A stretch of DNA of 64,000 bases from Echinostoma caproni. Its lineage: Eukaryota > Platyhelminthes > Trematoda > Plagiorchiida > Echinostomatidae. Position 1 is the first letter of the stretch. Each line of letters opens with the position of its first letter. The stretch is taken from assembly GCA_900618425.1 (NCBI GenBank), contig UZAN01039464.1:16085-80084 (forward strand). The letters are read 5' to 3'. Both the position numbers and the translations under genes were made by a program. Below, in pieces: positions 1-11,550 of this stretch. The notes beneath the pieces were generated by a model. The model was not told the origin of the DNA and did no database searches. It saw nothing but the letters and a program-made list of their open reading frames with translations.

Positions 1-2264
1 TATATATACGTAAAGTGTTTAAACAACCTAAGAGATGATCTTCCAGAAGTGCCAGTTTAGGTTGAAACTTGATATGACGATCAATATTTGGTGTGTTTGG
101 TGTCACAAATTCGTTGTTATAAGTTTCTGATAAAAATGACCGTCAAGTCGATACGACGGAGGTTTGTTCGGCTGAATGACATCATCCACGTCAAAATTCA
201 CCACTACTTTATGCCCTGCGGTCATCAGTGGATGGATCACATCAGTTTGGCTTGAAACTCGAGTGTCAAGGTGTTTGTGAATCAATGCAACTTGGAGTGA
301 AAAATTAAAATCATTAAATACAATGCATTTTAAGTCTCAGAACCAATCGGGACAAAATTAACTGATGAAAATACATGAGGTCAGATAATTCGTACAAAGT
401 TCAAATGACGATCCCGTTTTATTACCTTTTATTTGGTGATAAACCCAAGCAAACAAGTGATAAGTAACTTAAAACAAATATTTAACACGAATACTATTTG
501 AACATTTTGTACTGATGTAGTTCGGGGCGATAATGAGCACCAAGAATCCGTTTTGTCACTAGCAGAACGGTCAACAGCGTGCACGTCTGGGTGTAATGAC
601 TTATGGGATGTGTAGAATCTCAGCTGTCTCGGTCGCTAAAAATCCCACTTGAAATACTATCCATCACCTGATAGATGGAGAACAATTGAGTCTGAAAAAA
701 TGGTTGGTGTACAAAGTGATATCTACTGTGGGTAGTGCAATTGGCTGAGGATATCCCACTACTATAAAGAGAAGAAACCATACGCACCGTCTTTCCTCGT
801 GCGCCTAACATATATACAAAGATGAGCTGAACTTCTGGGGGCAATAGCCTATGCAAACTATCAGTTGTTGACCCAAGCAAGTCATCAAGAGAAATAAAAA
901 GTGCACACAGTGTTAAACTGTCGCTACTACCATTCACTAAACAGTATTGTCAGCGTGGGCGTCTGGTGCATTTCACAGCCGGTTGAATGTCAGTCATGGG
1001 ACAAATCGTAATTTTGAAAAAACAATAAATAGTTTTAAAATATCCTGTAGTCCGTTCTGGAAAAGGATGAAAAAGACAAGCTTTGCTAAACTCATCATGA
1101 TCATGGAATGTTTTCCACATTAGTATAAGTGGGAGAAAAGAAAACCCTACGGAAGTGACCCCTCAAACTCACATAGCCCAATAAGGTAAACTGAGCGCAT
1201 ATCATTCGTTGTTTTCATTGAAAAATTGAGCATTTAATGTGAATACTCTGTGGTGTTGATAAACATATTCAAATTAGATTGAAATCATTCACATTTGATA
1301 GATCTTTTACATGTAAAATATCATGCATTAATTGTGAAATTTCGGTTAACACTTCTTCTTGATTAAATAAATGAAAATCATATATCAGGCATAAAACTAT
1401 AAAAAATAACACTCTTGATTGTTTTTGTTAGATGATGATGTACACGCAACACATTGTCAGCTTTGACAGCTATGCACTTTTTTCCCTATATGCAGCAGGC
1501 AAATGGGTATGTAACTCTTTAACTGCGAAATCGTCAAGAGGTATTGCGTATCTGCGTATCTGGATGATGATAATAATGAATTCAACACTTCCCTTAACAT
1601 AGCTGACGTTTTATGATGGAATCTCCCATCAGGCAGTATTTTCGAGCACACGAAGTAGCGCTGTTTCATCGAGGTACTTTTCGAATCAGCACATATGTTA
1701 TTAGTGCCAAGAATCGAAATACGGGTGTTTAAACGCACTGTGGGAATACAGATATCGAGAGTGACAATTGGAAGGAAGCCTTTTTCTGTCAGCAAACACT
1801 GTGTACGCTTGCTCTTCTAAACTTGACGAAAAAGGTAAAAAAATCAACAACCGACTGATTTTGATAAATTCATTTTACCAGAATCTGATATGATAACAAG
1901 TAAATGTTCTCACCGTTGCGCAGGCTCATTTGCACACACCACTAATGTCTAAGAACATTATTGTAGTATCACTAATCACTAACTGGTAGAAACAAAGTGA
2001 AATATAATTTAATGAACAAGTTTATTCGTAAAAGTAGGTCATCTTTGGCATTGTGGTTCTGAAGAAAATAGGTTGGCATCAATAGTCCTGATAAATAGTT
2101 TGATACGATTGCATTGGGGATGTCCGTTTAAGGTGAATAACGATTGTCTCACACTTATCACCTTTAACTTCTCGTGAGCATATTTCTACTATCGCCTTCA
2201 GTTTAAAGCGGCACGCAAAGACACAAAGTAGCATAATTCAGATGCGATGGAATTGTTTTTGATG
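1..2264. other. Unassigned AT-rich sequence
   Basis: No gene, RNA or repeat recognised. The longest open stretches are on the minus strand at 620-937 (105 codons) and 1457-1795 (112 codons). Neither shows a motif, signal peptide or splice context that I can tie to a family, so I treat both as chance frames. Confidence 0.5.
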
Positions 2265-2425
2265 ACCGACAAAGAGCACTGAACACCTGTTTCGTCCTGT
2301 TTAGAACTCGTCAGCAGTGTGTACTTTTTATGTCCCTGTCAGGACTCGAACCGCGAACATTCGGATAGAGACTTCAAAACTTTACCCACGAGCTACGCGG
2401 TCGACGGTCATCATCTTGTGCGAAT
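2265..2425 (-). repeat. tRNA-derived SINE with 3' hammerhead ribozyme (SM-alpha-like)
   Basis: Read on the minus strand, an A-box-like TAGCTCGTGGG (2385-2395) is followed by an exact polymerase III B box, GGTTCGAGTCC (2342-2352), and then by a hammerhead fold (about 2276-2319). This order (internal promoter, short linker, hammerhead) is the plan of the Schistosoma SM-alpha retroposons, which are known to make self-cleaving RNA. The T-stem around the B box no longer pairs well, so this is not a functional tRNA gene. The opposite-facing Penelope-like element begins about 400 bases away. I infer a transposed Pol III transcription unit; whether it is transcribed cannot be told from sequence. Confidence 0.72.
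2276..2319 (-). ncRNA. Hammerhead ribozyme, type I, catalytic core intact
   Basis: On the minus strand the core CUGACGA lies at 2314-2308. Stem II is GUUC (2307-2304) with GGAC (2297-2294), closed by a six-base loop, and GAAA follows at 2293-2290. Stem III is minimal: A2290-U2283 and C2289-G2284 around a four-base loop. The predicted cleavage site is GUU, after 2282; GUC is the usual triplet, and U is tolerated but slower. Stem I is five base pairs: CAGUG (2281-2277) with CACUG (2319-2315). All invariant core residues are present. Such short stem III forms are thought to work best as dimers. Confidence 0.75.
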
Positions 2426-2445
2426 GGCTCAATCGGTTTAAAGTA

Positions 2446-2560
2446 ATGGGCTTGGATTAATCCATTGGACTGTTCAGAAGCACCAGACACACTTGATGAA
2501 CTTGTATGTGGGTTTCACTCCGTGGGAGATTTTGAGCATTATAATGGAATACATTCAGTC
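2446..2560 (+). repeat. Dispersed repeat B, copy 1
   Basis: A block with a CTTGATGA segment, then GTGGGTTTCACTCC, then TGGGAGAT recurs at 23583-23650 and 63582-63683 on the same strand. Here it abuts the head of the minus-strand hammerhead SINE, giving a head-to-head pair. At 63.6 kb the same block is followed by a hammerhead on its own strand; here no hammerhead is visible downstream. Confidence 0.6.
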
Positions 2561-3739
2561 AGCGATATACCTTACATTGATATTAGATCAATTGATCACC
2601 TGACCAAATATATGAATGGGCGAGGTGAGGTCTACCGCTGATTCATTTCAACGAAGAGAAAACAGTGACACAAAATTAATGCATCTATCAAATATTCATA
2701 CATACGTAAAAGTAATCATTCACTTAGTGCCGGAGTATACGCGGTTTGTTTGATTGAGCTTATCAATCTGATATGAATTGAATTACTTGTAATGTCGACA
2801 TCATATTAACTTTACTTGACAATAATCGATGAATAATCATACTTTTGCAGCAACTGAAAGATGTTACAAATGATTAGGTACGGTCGTTTATGATTACAAA
2901 GCTCATCATCATCAATATTTTCTGCAAAAACATTTATTATATTCTGGAAATGAAATGAAAGAAATATATCTTGTTGAAATACCGGTTTCAAATAAAGTAG
3001 AATTTTCAGATGATCGCAAAATGTATGTACATAACGTGTCGTCATCAAACCTAAACTGAATACAGTTGGATACATTGTCATTAGGTTTCGAATTCGGGAT
3101 ATCGAATCCGAAAATAAACAGCTTTGAAACTGATGCACAGTTTAAAATTTGGCTGACCAGTTGAAACAGCTTAAGCCTGTTGCAACAGAAGCAGAAGCAT
3201 GGTTCAGAGCTAGGTTTGTGGACCTCGTTCATCAGCTAAAACTACCAAAATCCTGCCCCAACACCATCCTAACACAAGACCATAAGAAAGCTCTAAAAGA
3301 GATGGGGAATGATGAGACTATTGTAACCTATCCACCGGACAATGGATCTGCAGCAATTATTATTCACAAGGATGAATACGTGAGCAAAAAAGAGACCATT
3401 CTCAGTGATGGTGACCGATTTCAAGTGGATCCGAAGAGGAAAGACAGTATGGAGGTAACAGAGAAAAAAACTATTGCCTACTTGAAACAGCTTTGGAAAA
3501 GTGGAGTAATAACCTATAGTACGTTCAGTGACCTGAGACCTCGTGGAACACAAATACCAAATATTTATGGTTTACCAAAACTTCTTAAACTAAGAGACCC
3601 TTTTTGCCCGATTCTATCAATGATCTACTCGCTTCAGCACAAATTAGCTCAGTGGCTAGCCAAACAGATTAGTACCATCCGTACGAAAGTCTCTCAGTTC
3701 AGGTTGAAGAATTCATTGCCTGATTTTAATTATCGCTAA

Positions 3740-4111
3740 TGTTTCCTTGCTTCTTATGATGTCGCTTCTCTATTCACTAACGTACCAACGCAGGAAGACG
3801 CAGAGGAATTTTGTAAATATGCTAGTGAAAATGAATTCCAAGCAGCTGAGTTCAGAACCTTATGGAAATTTTGTGTATGTAATGTGCAGTTTGTCTTCAA
3901 TGGCACAATATATCGTCAGTTAGATGAAGTGGCTATGAGAAGCTCACTTGGACCAATCTTAGCCGATATACTTATGTTGAAAATCAAGAACACCATTGGA
4001 AGTGTTCTCAAATCCTCAGTGTTTTATCGCCGTTATGTTAATGACACATTGGTAATAACCTTAAGCAAAACAGATGCCATTATTTTGTTCAACAAACTGA
4101 ACGGAATGCAC
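3740..4111 (+). pseudogene. Reverse transcriptase core of the Penelope-like element
   Basis: This stretch holds the palm motifs. Motif A, YDVASLFTN, keeps its aspartate. Motif B reads AMRSSLGP where the family usually has AMGSPLGP, so a glycine became arginine (codon 3938-3940). Motif C reads YVND in place of YVDD; the first catalytic aspartate codon is now AAT (4040-4042), a single G-to-A change. The enzyme could not polymerise even without the stops on either side. Confidence 0.85.
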
Positions 4112-4510
4112 TAAAATATCGAGTTCACTTTGGTATGTGAGACTGGTGGCGCAATATCAATCCTAGATCTTCAACTGACAAGATTGAACAACTGTACAAC
4201 CCTGAAATCAATGCATCACAAATGTACAATGTCAGTATGGATACTTCCAAATCTTTTGCCCTCTATATTACAATATTAGATTGGTAAGAACCCTGTTCTA
4301 CAGAGAATTGATAATGACTTTGTCCATTACCGATTATCCAGTCTTCTATAAAAAAAATATTTCACACCTACAATCCCCAGGTCAATGTACACTACGGTCG
4401 AAAAGAAACCAGTTTTCATTGATGTATGATTTGAAGATGATGTAATTTCACGGGTTGATCGTTGACTTGAAACTACAATTGAGTCTACCTATTCTGCCGC
4501 GAAGCTGATC

Positions 4511-4846
4511 ATGTTTCACAGGACAAAGAACTCACTACGTTGGTCAAAAATATACAAATCTAACGATTCAGCCATCTCCAATTGCATTTATCTTTCTGAA
4601 TGTACTTTCGGTTTGCGGTACGTCGGAAGGACTGAACATCGGCTGTCGACCAAAATAAGTGAACACTTTCCAAAGAACTTATCACTTAGAAAAGGAACAC
4701 TTCTAGCAAGCGCGGTGGCACGACATTTGCTGGATACCGAACACTGCATTGACAAACGCAAAGCTTTCCACGTTATCCTCAAAATTCGAAGTCCAAGGAT
4801 GCTCAGGTTTGTTGTTATCCGTTTAAAACCTTATATATGCATGTAA
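4511..4846 (+). pseudogene. GIY-YIG endonuclease domain of the Penelope-like element
   Basis: The longest uninterrupted part of the element (111 codons). The GIY and YIG signatures appear as NCIY and, 11 residues later, RYVGRTEHRLS, followed by KISEHFPKNL and SAVARHLLDTEH, the order seen in Penelope endonucleases, which nick target DNA. The frame is the one used by most of the RT upstream, from which it is separated by two stops (4427, 4463). The first ATG is an internal methionine, not a real start. Confidence 0.85.
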
Positions 4847-4849
4847 AAG

Positions 4850-5230
4850 GCCTTTGTGATGCACTCATTATTACTATGGTAATTCCTCTTACCTACCCCT
4901 CAATTCAGGCGTTCCCTTACCTCATCATTGACACTTCATCCTTCTCATTTCCAAATTATATAACTGCCTTGGACCTACTTAATTAACCAATTTTATACTC
5001 TATTACCATTTTCGTCCGTTCCAGTTAATTTTTGGTTGTATCTATTTCGTATTACGTAACCATTCCTACTCTCTTCCCTCCACGGTTAATCGCTTTCCAT
5101 TGTGTAACTGTTTCTATGCTAGCATGCATGCATTCTTTTTTTCCGATTCTTTGTAATCATCACCCCCCCTCCTCGTTCACTCATCTTCAAATGACCTTGG
5201 TAATGGCTCAACAACCCAGTTATTTATACC
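4850..5230 (+). other. Pyrimidine-rich tail downstream of the Penelope-like element
   Basis: Directly after the endonuclease stop the plus strand becomes strongly C/T rich, with runs such as TTCATCCTTCTCATTTCC and CACCCCCCCTCCTCG. I read it as the untranslated 3' part of the element because the strand bias starts at the end of the coding relic and fades near 5230. No terminal repeat or target duplication was identified. Confidence 0.4.
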
Positions 5231-8200
5231 TGAACCCATGTAATTATGTAAATGTCCATATATGGTATTCTTCTTTATAATATTCCGACCTATTTAATGT
5301 GTTTAGACAGCTGATTGAGAGTACGCGAAATTTGTAGCCAATATCAACTCTGCCTATATTATGTTACTTGTTTCATTCAAATAAGGTTTTGTCATTTTTA
5401 TTTCGTAATACGAAATAAGATTAAACGAATTCATTATACCACGAATTCCCGGTGATTATTACAGCAAAATGACTTGTCGGTAAGTTAGAAGCTTCCTGTT
5501 TTGTACAAAGATCCGTTCTTGTGAACGAGCATTCCAGATTTCGCTGGTTATCGTTATTGACCAGAAAAGTCTGGATTCAGTTAGGAAACTGAATCTTTCT
5601 CTAACATGGTAAACGTTTCTTATTGAAAGAGCTAAAAGACGTCTTTCTTAACTTTTCTCCGTATTTTGCTGGTTACTAGTATCTTCTGTAGGGAAGAATT
5701 GAAATTATTCACTTTCGGCACTCATTTTTGGATTTTCCTTTGACTGAATTATGTAATCATCAACAACTGCATTGTGAAAACCTAGGGAACGAGAACGAAA
5801 TTCCGTCACACAGGCTTGTCTACAACGAATTTGATTTTGTCTGAGGCTGAATGTGACTTGACCGCAACGCTTTGAACCTGCTTCCAGTTCTCAACCTTCC
5901 ATTTTATCACACATGTACCCATCGCTGTTTTTCTCTGAAAGTAGGAAACTTGAAGCTAAAATCTTTCTCCGGCCTTAAAATAACGGGTTCTTCTCGGAAC
6001 TATTCACATGAAAAGTTTTGTATAAAAGTGAAAAATGTTACAATATCTCTTCACTGAAATTGGAACAAAAACCTGTTTTGCTCTTTTATCCCGTTTCTAT
6101 GATATAGAAACAGATCGTCGGTCATTCGTATCCGCGTCTCTCAATTCGCATTTATTTAGGAAAGTATCAATTTAAACTTGACCCACCACCGCAAGCTTTA
6201 TTTTCCATCGTTTTCGAGTTGTGCACACTGATCTGCACAAAAACGGCATACCATTGGTGACAGCTTTTTCAGAATGAGATTCTGACGGACGCAGCGCGTT
6301 CACTTTGTTCGGTGGGTTGCAGCCTCATTGATGGTGATGTTGCACACAAGCAATGTTGAGCAGTGGTGCTAAGAACGCTTGCGCGTATGCATGCACGCAC
6401 GCAGATAAATGGTTTCCTACCCTCAATGAGCGACATAATAGAAGACATTATTCAGTACATCTGTTGCACACGAGCGAATTACGTTTTTATCACATAAGTA
6501 AGCATCGCTTAGGTGCGAATGTCCACTTTTCAGACGACGGAGAACAATGTATTGCATAAAAAATACAGTTTGCGATAAACTTTTTCTACTAATGAATTAT
6601 AAAACTTCAAATGAATAACGAAGACTATCCCATACTTATTCAATCCGGTCTAAGCAACAAGTAGTTTGGAAAATCAAAGATATTGATGTTACCCAAGCAG
6701 AAATTTTTGAGTGATTCACTTGCACTAGTAATGAGATTGACAGGGAATTTTATTACAAAGTAAAAGGTGAAAGTAGTAAAATTGATTTTTCAAACAATAT
6801 CACAATTTTGTTATTCACTGGTATTTTCCCATTGATGAAAGGAGTAAGAAAGGTGAAAGTTGATGACTAATATACAATCCTCAAAATATTATTTCTCTTC
6901 ACGAAACCCTTACAAGTCTCACGAACTGAAGTAGAAACAGTAGAATGCATGTACAATCCCAATTGAAAAGTAAGCAGAACATGCAGGCTATATTTCGCTT
7001 AATAGCGCTTATATCACATCAACACCAACACCAGCATTTGAATGGTTTGAGTCAACCAATTGTGATTACATACCATGGCCGCCGTTAAAAAATGATTTGT
7101 TTTTTTAATTACCCAAAATATATACAATTGTATCGCATCTGAGTCCTCATCAATAAATCTGTGCCGTCTATTTTTGAGTTCGTGCCCACACAGTCCAAAC
7201 GATAGAAGCATTATTTTACCAATGCTCAGTCAGTTTAAAAAAAGGTTTGCTTCCATTGAGAAATCGTTAGACAAACATTTTTTTGGAAACAGAACTTGCC
7301 ACATCTTTCTTCCCAATCATTTTTGAGCTCAAAATGAAATGAATGGCACATCTTGTTTATTTTCGAAGAAAATAACTCTCTAATTAGGCAATTTTCTACC
7401 ATAAATCTCAAGAATAATTGTAGGTCTCTAGCGTTTCCGAATCAGGCATAGAAATTTAGTTTGAGCTTTCTACAGAACAGCAAGAAATGTTTGCAAACTG
7501 CCTTTTTCTACTGTGATAAAATTACCATCAACTCTGTTGTTCACAAGAACTAAGCAGTCATTCCCATGTGTACCCTGTTGACAGAATAAGCGTTTTTCCC
7601 CCGGCTCTTGCCAAGTTATGTTTATCCGATAATAAGCAGAATGTCTTTTCTAAAGATCAGACAAATATAAATTATTTAGTGCGGTCATTGAGTACAGAAT
7701 CGGTCTTTATTTTAATACTTTCACCGCACCATCTGACATACGCCAAGAATTACACTTACCTTACATATCACCTATTGGCTTTGCACATATGCGTTTGACA
7801 TGCGAATGATAATAATGCTTTTACTTCATTTTTGGTTCACTGAGCATGTAACTTTCAAGAAGCATATTGCAGTCAAACAAAGACTTCCATCAACTGAGCT
7901 CATGCTGCAGAGGGATGGGATGAGTAGGACTCATTTTCCGTTTTTTCTCACATAAATTTTGAGTTTTCCAACGGTTGTTGTTTAAATTTCATCTGGAATG
8001 TTTAACTTTTGAAAAATAAAGCTAATTGGCTACGAATTTTCCGTTTCCAATCATGTTTACATGTTTTGTTGTTACTTGTGGACGATTAAGTCATCTTGAC
8101 TGCTTCAGTAAGTTTTCATCAAAGGAGTGCTAAATAACAACTGTTTATAAAAGAGAACATTAGGTAGCGGCGGTTAGGGTGTGATTCGGGCACATGTCCA

Positions 8201-8840
8201 CCAGAGCGATGAGTTGGCAACCTTAGCCACATATTTTCATACCGTTCTTAGTTGCGCCTGTCAGCCACATGAACTCTTCACTTGATAAATCCCAGATTAG
8301 CATTGGGTATTCAGTTGTAGTGATGTCATATTTCGCCTGAAGCATGCTTTGCCACATTCACATGAAAACGTGTGCATTATATAAACATGAACTCACAACA
8401 TTGCAACCAAAACGGTATTCGTCGATTGTGTGTTTAAAACTCTTAGTTAAAATGAAAACTGCAGTTAAAGAACTATCACAGTTCCGTTTAGTGAATTAGG
8501 GCGAATAGGTTTTGAAGGGCAGTGATCGTTGAACTGACTAGCAAATGGCTTTAAAGCCTGAGCTCTGCTTACTACAGGACCTGATAAGCGTCCTCCGATT
8601 TCCATGGCCCTCGTTCGTTCACATCACTCAGGAACGGGTCAACAGTCCAGGTAAGCAACATATTATGTGTGACATACATGAAAATGTAACTGGGTGATGA
8701 CAAATAAAGCACACCTTGCCATGAACGATTGACTGGTTGTATGATCTACCCAAAACCGGAATTATTTTTTTCTCTTTGCACAGGTTGCATTGTCTGCATT
8801 TGATTGCACTGGCTGGTCATTGGGGCTGTTCAAAACACAT
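5231..8840. other. Unassigned AT-rich sequence
   Basis: Nothing recognised except a small perfect inverted repeat at 5399-5420 (ten-base arms, TTATTTCGTA and its complement, one base apart). Open frames are under 77 codons and on both strands. Confidence 0.5.
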
Positions 8841-8844
8841 TCTT

Positions 8845-8925
8845 ACTACGGAGGTCAAGTCGTGCTGATCATCATCTTTGCATTGCCTGAGAGGTCGTGT
8901 GTTCGAATCCTATCGTCACTGCATA
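8845..8925 (+). repeat. tRNA-like remnant with B-box match
   Basis: TGTTCGAATCC at 8900-8910 differs from the Pol III B box by one base. The region 35-50 bases upstream has only a loose A-box resemblance and no cloverleaf can be drawn. The same 11-mer occurs in the SINE at 31.06 kb and the relic at 55.58 kb, both on the minus strand. Probably an old SINE head; no tail or hammerhead follows. Confidence 0.35.
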
Positions 8926-10239
8926 AGTTCAACCCCTTTTCCTTTTTGGTTGGTCACCTTCTCTTTGTAAACATTGCTTTTGTACTTATATATTGGATAG
9001 AGCAAGTTAGAAGGTAAGAACAAAGCAAGTTCGTCATTGTTGGTGGTGCTAGTAGAAGAATGCTTTGCTTTATCGATTGCATCAATTCACTGAAACTAAC
9101 ACGGCATATTCCACTGAACAACAACAGGCATAAATAGAACAGCTGTCATCAGGTGATCTTCAGTCCTGATGTAAATAAAACCACTTCATGATTCATCCCC
9201 TGGTGTCTATTTCTGACTTCCATTAGTTGTTATTCTGTCGGTTCGTCCGATGGTATTAGAAAGCATACGTATACAATGTGATATCAATATATAAATAACA
9301 ATTTTTAGTTCAGTTTCACCCACTAATAATTTTTCTCAGAACCATTTCTACTGCACAACACTTGGCTCCGATGCGCAAGCAATTGAATACGCACAATTGG
9401 TTAGTATGTGTCCTTTATCTTTCGGTTACTTATGCTCAAGCAACCAGAAATACTACTTTTCCTGGAGTATACACCAAATGTCAAGTTCACTGATTCAAAA
9501 TTTATTACCGTTTGGCATTCACCCTGAAGTTATTTATCAACAGCTGTCAAATATCCATTTACTAATGTCGGCACAAGTGTGACGTGAGATTACGTGAAGA
9601 TTTGGACGATGGACAATTGGGTGGGTGAAACGAACCCGAATGTTCACCGTCGATGTAGAATGCACCACTTTTTATTGCATGATAAACGTGGATCAGAGCA
9701 TGGAAGATAAATCTTATATGCTAAAGCACCTACAGCAGAAGAGTGTGGATAGGTGCGCAACAACCAGAACCAGTTTGTTCATTCTCCGCTAGAACATACG
9801 ATGACATTGAGAAAGTGGAACTGTAGAAAGATGACGGGCGCTGCATCAACACATTAGGGGCTCTCAGGAAAAATGACAAAGCAAAGCATGAAGTTCGACA
9901 GAAAGGGGAAATCACTCAAGGATGGAAAACTGTATGCGGATTTTATGAGTGAATGAAAGTGAAATTGAAAGGTCCAGATATCCGCAAAAATAGTGACGAA
10001 ATCCGATCTCACAACCAACTGTAGTAATTGAGGGTTAACCGAATTTGAATTATGTATGAGAATAAGAGTGGAGAAACGGGGCCAAAGACTTTTGCATGAA
10101 AAAGTGAGATTAAGTCGGGTTGCATAGAACTGATAGTGGCCACAGAGAACAAGTGAAAAACCATTTCTTGCCTTGTCGGTGAAAGAATTATGATGCCCTG
10201 GTGTTCCACAATTTTAAAAATGTTTTACTTGGAATGGTA
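8926..10239. other. Unassigned sequence
   Basis: No recognisable gene, RNA or repeat. Frames are 61-66 codons at most. The right edge meets the 3' end of the LINE remnant. Confidence 0.5.
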
Positions 10240-11550
10240 TATGTCTGGGAAAACCTCAAACCACCTTTTGTCCAGGGATCCTTTGGAGGTGTGAGCAGTT
10301 GATATGTGAATCAAGTCTGTCGGCAGTTTAGTTCGTCTACTTACCATTCTGTGACTAAAGAAGATCGCTCACAGGTCCAGTCTGAAACACTGTTTCATGA
10401 GTTTAAACTCATGATCATGTGTTCCCCGATTAGGAGCCTCTACAAGGAAGGTCTTATAAGTACTTCAGGTTTTCTGCACTAAAGTGCGACCTTATTCACA
10501 TCATTATATATCCAAATGTGCAAACCTCAACTTCGCCCACGTAAAATTCATAGTGTTTACCCCAGCAGAGATCTGCAATCACCATGATTCTTAGGTACGT
10601 AGCTTTTAAAGTAGTGCCCACTTTGAAGTGTCCCCACTCTTCTCCGGCTTTCAGTGGATCCGAGTATTGGAGAGCATCTGACTCCTCATTACTTGCAACG
10701 CCAGATCTCCTGTAAAGAAACGACTGACCATATGTGCGATGTGTGTTCGTTGATTACATTCAAACACTTTTACGACTTGAAAAAAGATAGAGTCCAGTGA
10801 ACTGGAAATACCCTTTAGGTCATCAAGAGCAGAAATTTAAGTGGGCTTAGGACAGACGTTTATGGAACACCACTAGTAACATGAAAGGTCTAGGAGCTGC
10901 GTTCTCCTACTATGACGGAGAATGTCTTATTGGTCAACAACTCAACCATCCAATAGTATGCTCTTCTAATATTCCATAGAAATTTACGCACTGAATTAAA
11001 AGCCCTAATAAAATAACATAACATACGCCTACTCTCACATTCATCTACCCTCTCTCTGTGACATAGTCCAGTTATCCAGCGGTCAGTTGGGTAAAACCTA
11101 TTTTTCACGAATCCATGCTGATCGTCACTTAATAGGACACTCTCTAATAACGGCTGAAGACGTGAGTTCTGATTAGATTTTTCATGCGTTTGCTATTTAA
11201 GTAAACTGGTATTAGCATTTTTGAATCTCTTCTACTTCCACCTCTGTGTACAGCCACCTCAACAACAGTTTTTAGTCGATCGATAGCACCCATTCTGTAG
11301 TGCATTTTAAAACAGTACATTCGAAGAGGGCTGCTAAGATATTAACCGGTAGTTTGCCAATGGCATGGTGTGTACTGTACTATCAGAACCCGGCACTTTG
11401 TTAATCTTCAACTCAATTAACAATTTGAGAACATCTGCTGCAGATATTTGCAAGTTAATCATATTCGGTGGTAGAGATTTCGGTGCTCTAGGTTCTGATG
11501 TTCAATTTTCCGACCTATGGACACTGGAGAAATAATTATCTAGTGCTATT
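10240..11550 (-). pseudogene. Decayed CR1-like LINE reverse transcriptase
   Basis: Reading down the minus strand, broken LINE RT signatures appear in correct order. They are NYFSSVHRSE (about 11530), DVLKLLIELKINKVPGSD (about 11385-11440, normally KAPGPD), IRAFNSV then KFLWNIRRAY and LLTNKTFSVIVGERSS (10890-11010), VTSGVP with SVLSPLKFLL (about 10840-10885), and the C-terminal FFSHRMVSRRTKLP and SLDKRW (10262-10375). A CR1/jockey-type element copies its RNA at a nicked target. This copy has many stops and frame changes. The motif A aspartate region is shortened by about two residues, and no YADD motif is visible. The element is dead and 5' truncated or eroded. Confidence 0.8.

Larger units (their letters stand above)
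2840..4850 (+). pseudogene. Decayed Penelope-like retroelement (RT plus GIY-YIG)
   Basis: A Penelope-like element would encode a reverse transcriptase joined to a GIY-YIG endonuclease and insert by target-primed copying. Here the protein can be followed through several frames: 2901-3163 (with a stop at 3057), 3146-about 4230 (stops at 3737 and 4112), another frame at about 4233-4385, then the former frame again to 4846 (stops at 4427 and 4463). Landmarks are IYGLPK and LAQWLAKQ, SYDVASLFTNVP (RT motif A, Asp codon at 3758), MRSSLGPILAD (motif B), YRRYVNDT (motif C), VEKKPVFID, IESTYSAAKL and the endonuclease. The 5' limit is uncertain and no terminal repeats were found. Stops, frameshifts and lost active-site residues show it is dead. 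Confidence 0.88.

Noticed and set aside
2812..3232. Minus-strand frames of 106 and 108 codons
   Set aside because: They are shadows of the Penelope N-terminal region, which reads in homologous order on the plus strand.
5308..5340. CTGATTGAGAGTACGCGAAATTT after the Penelope relic, reminiscent of a hammerhead core
   Set aside because: An extra base interrupts CUGAnGA and the segment before GAAA cannot form stem II.
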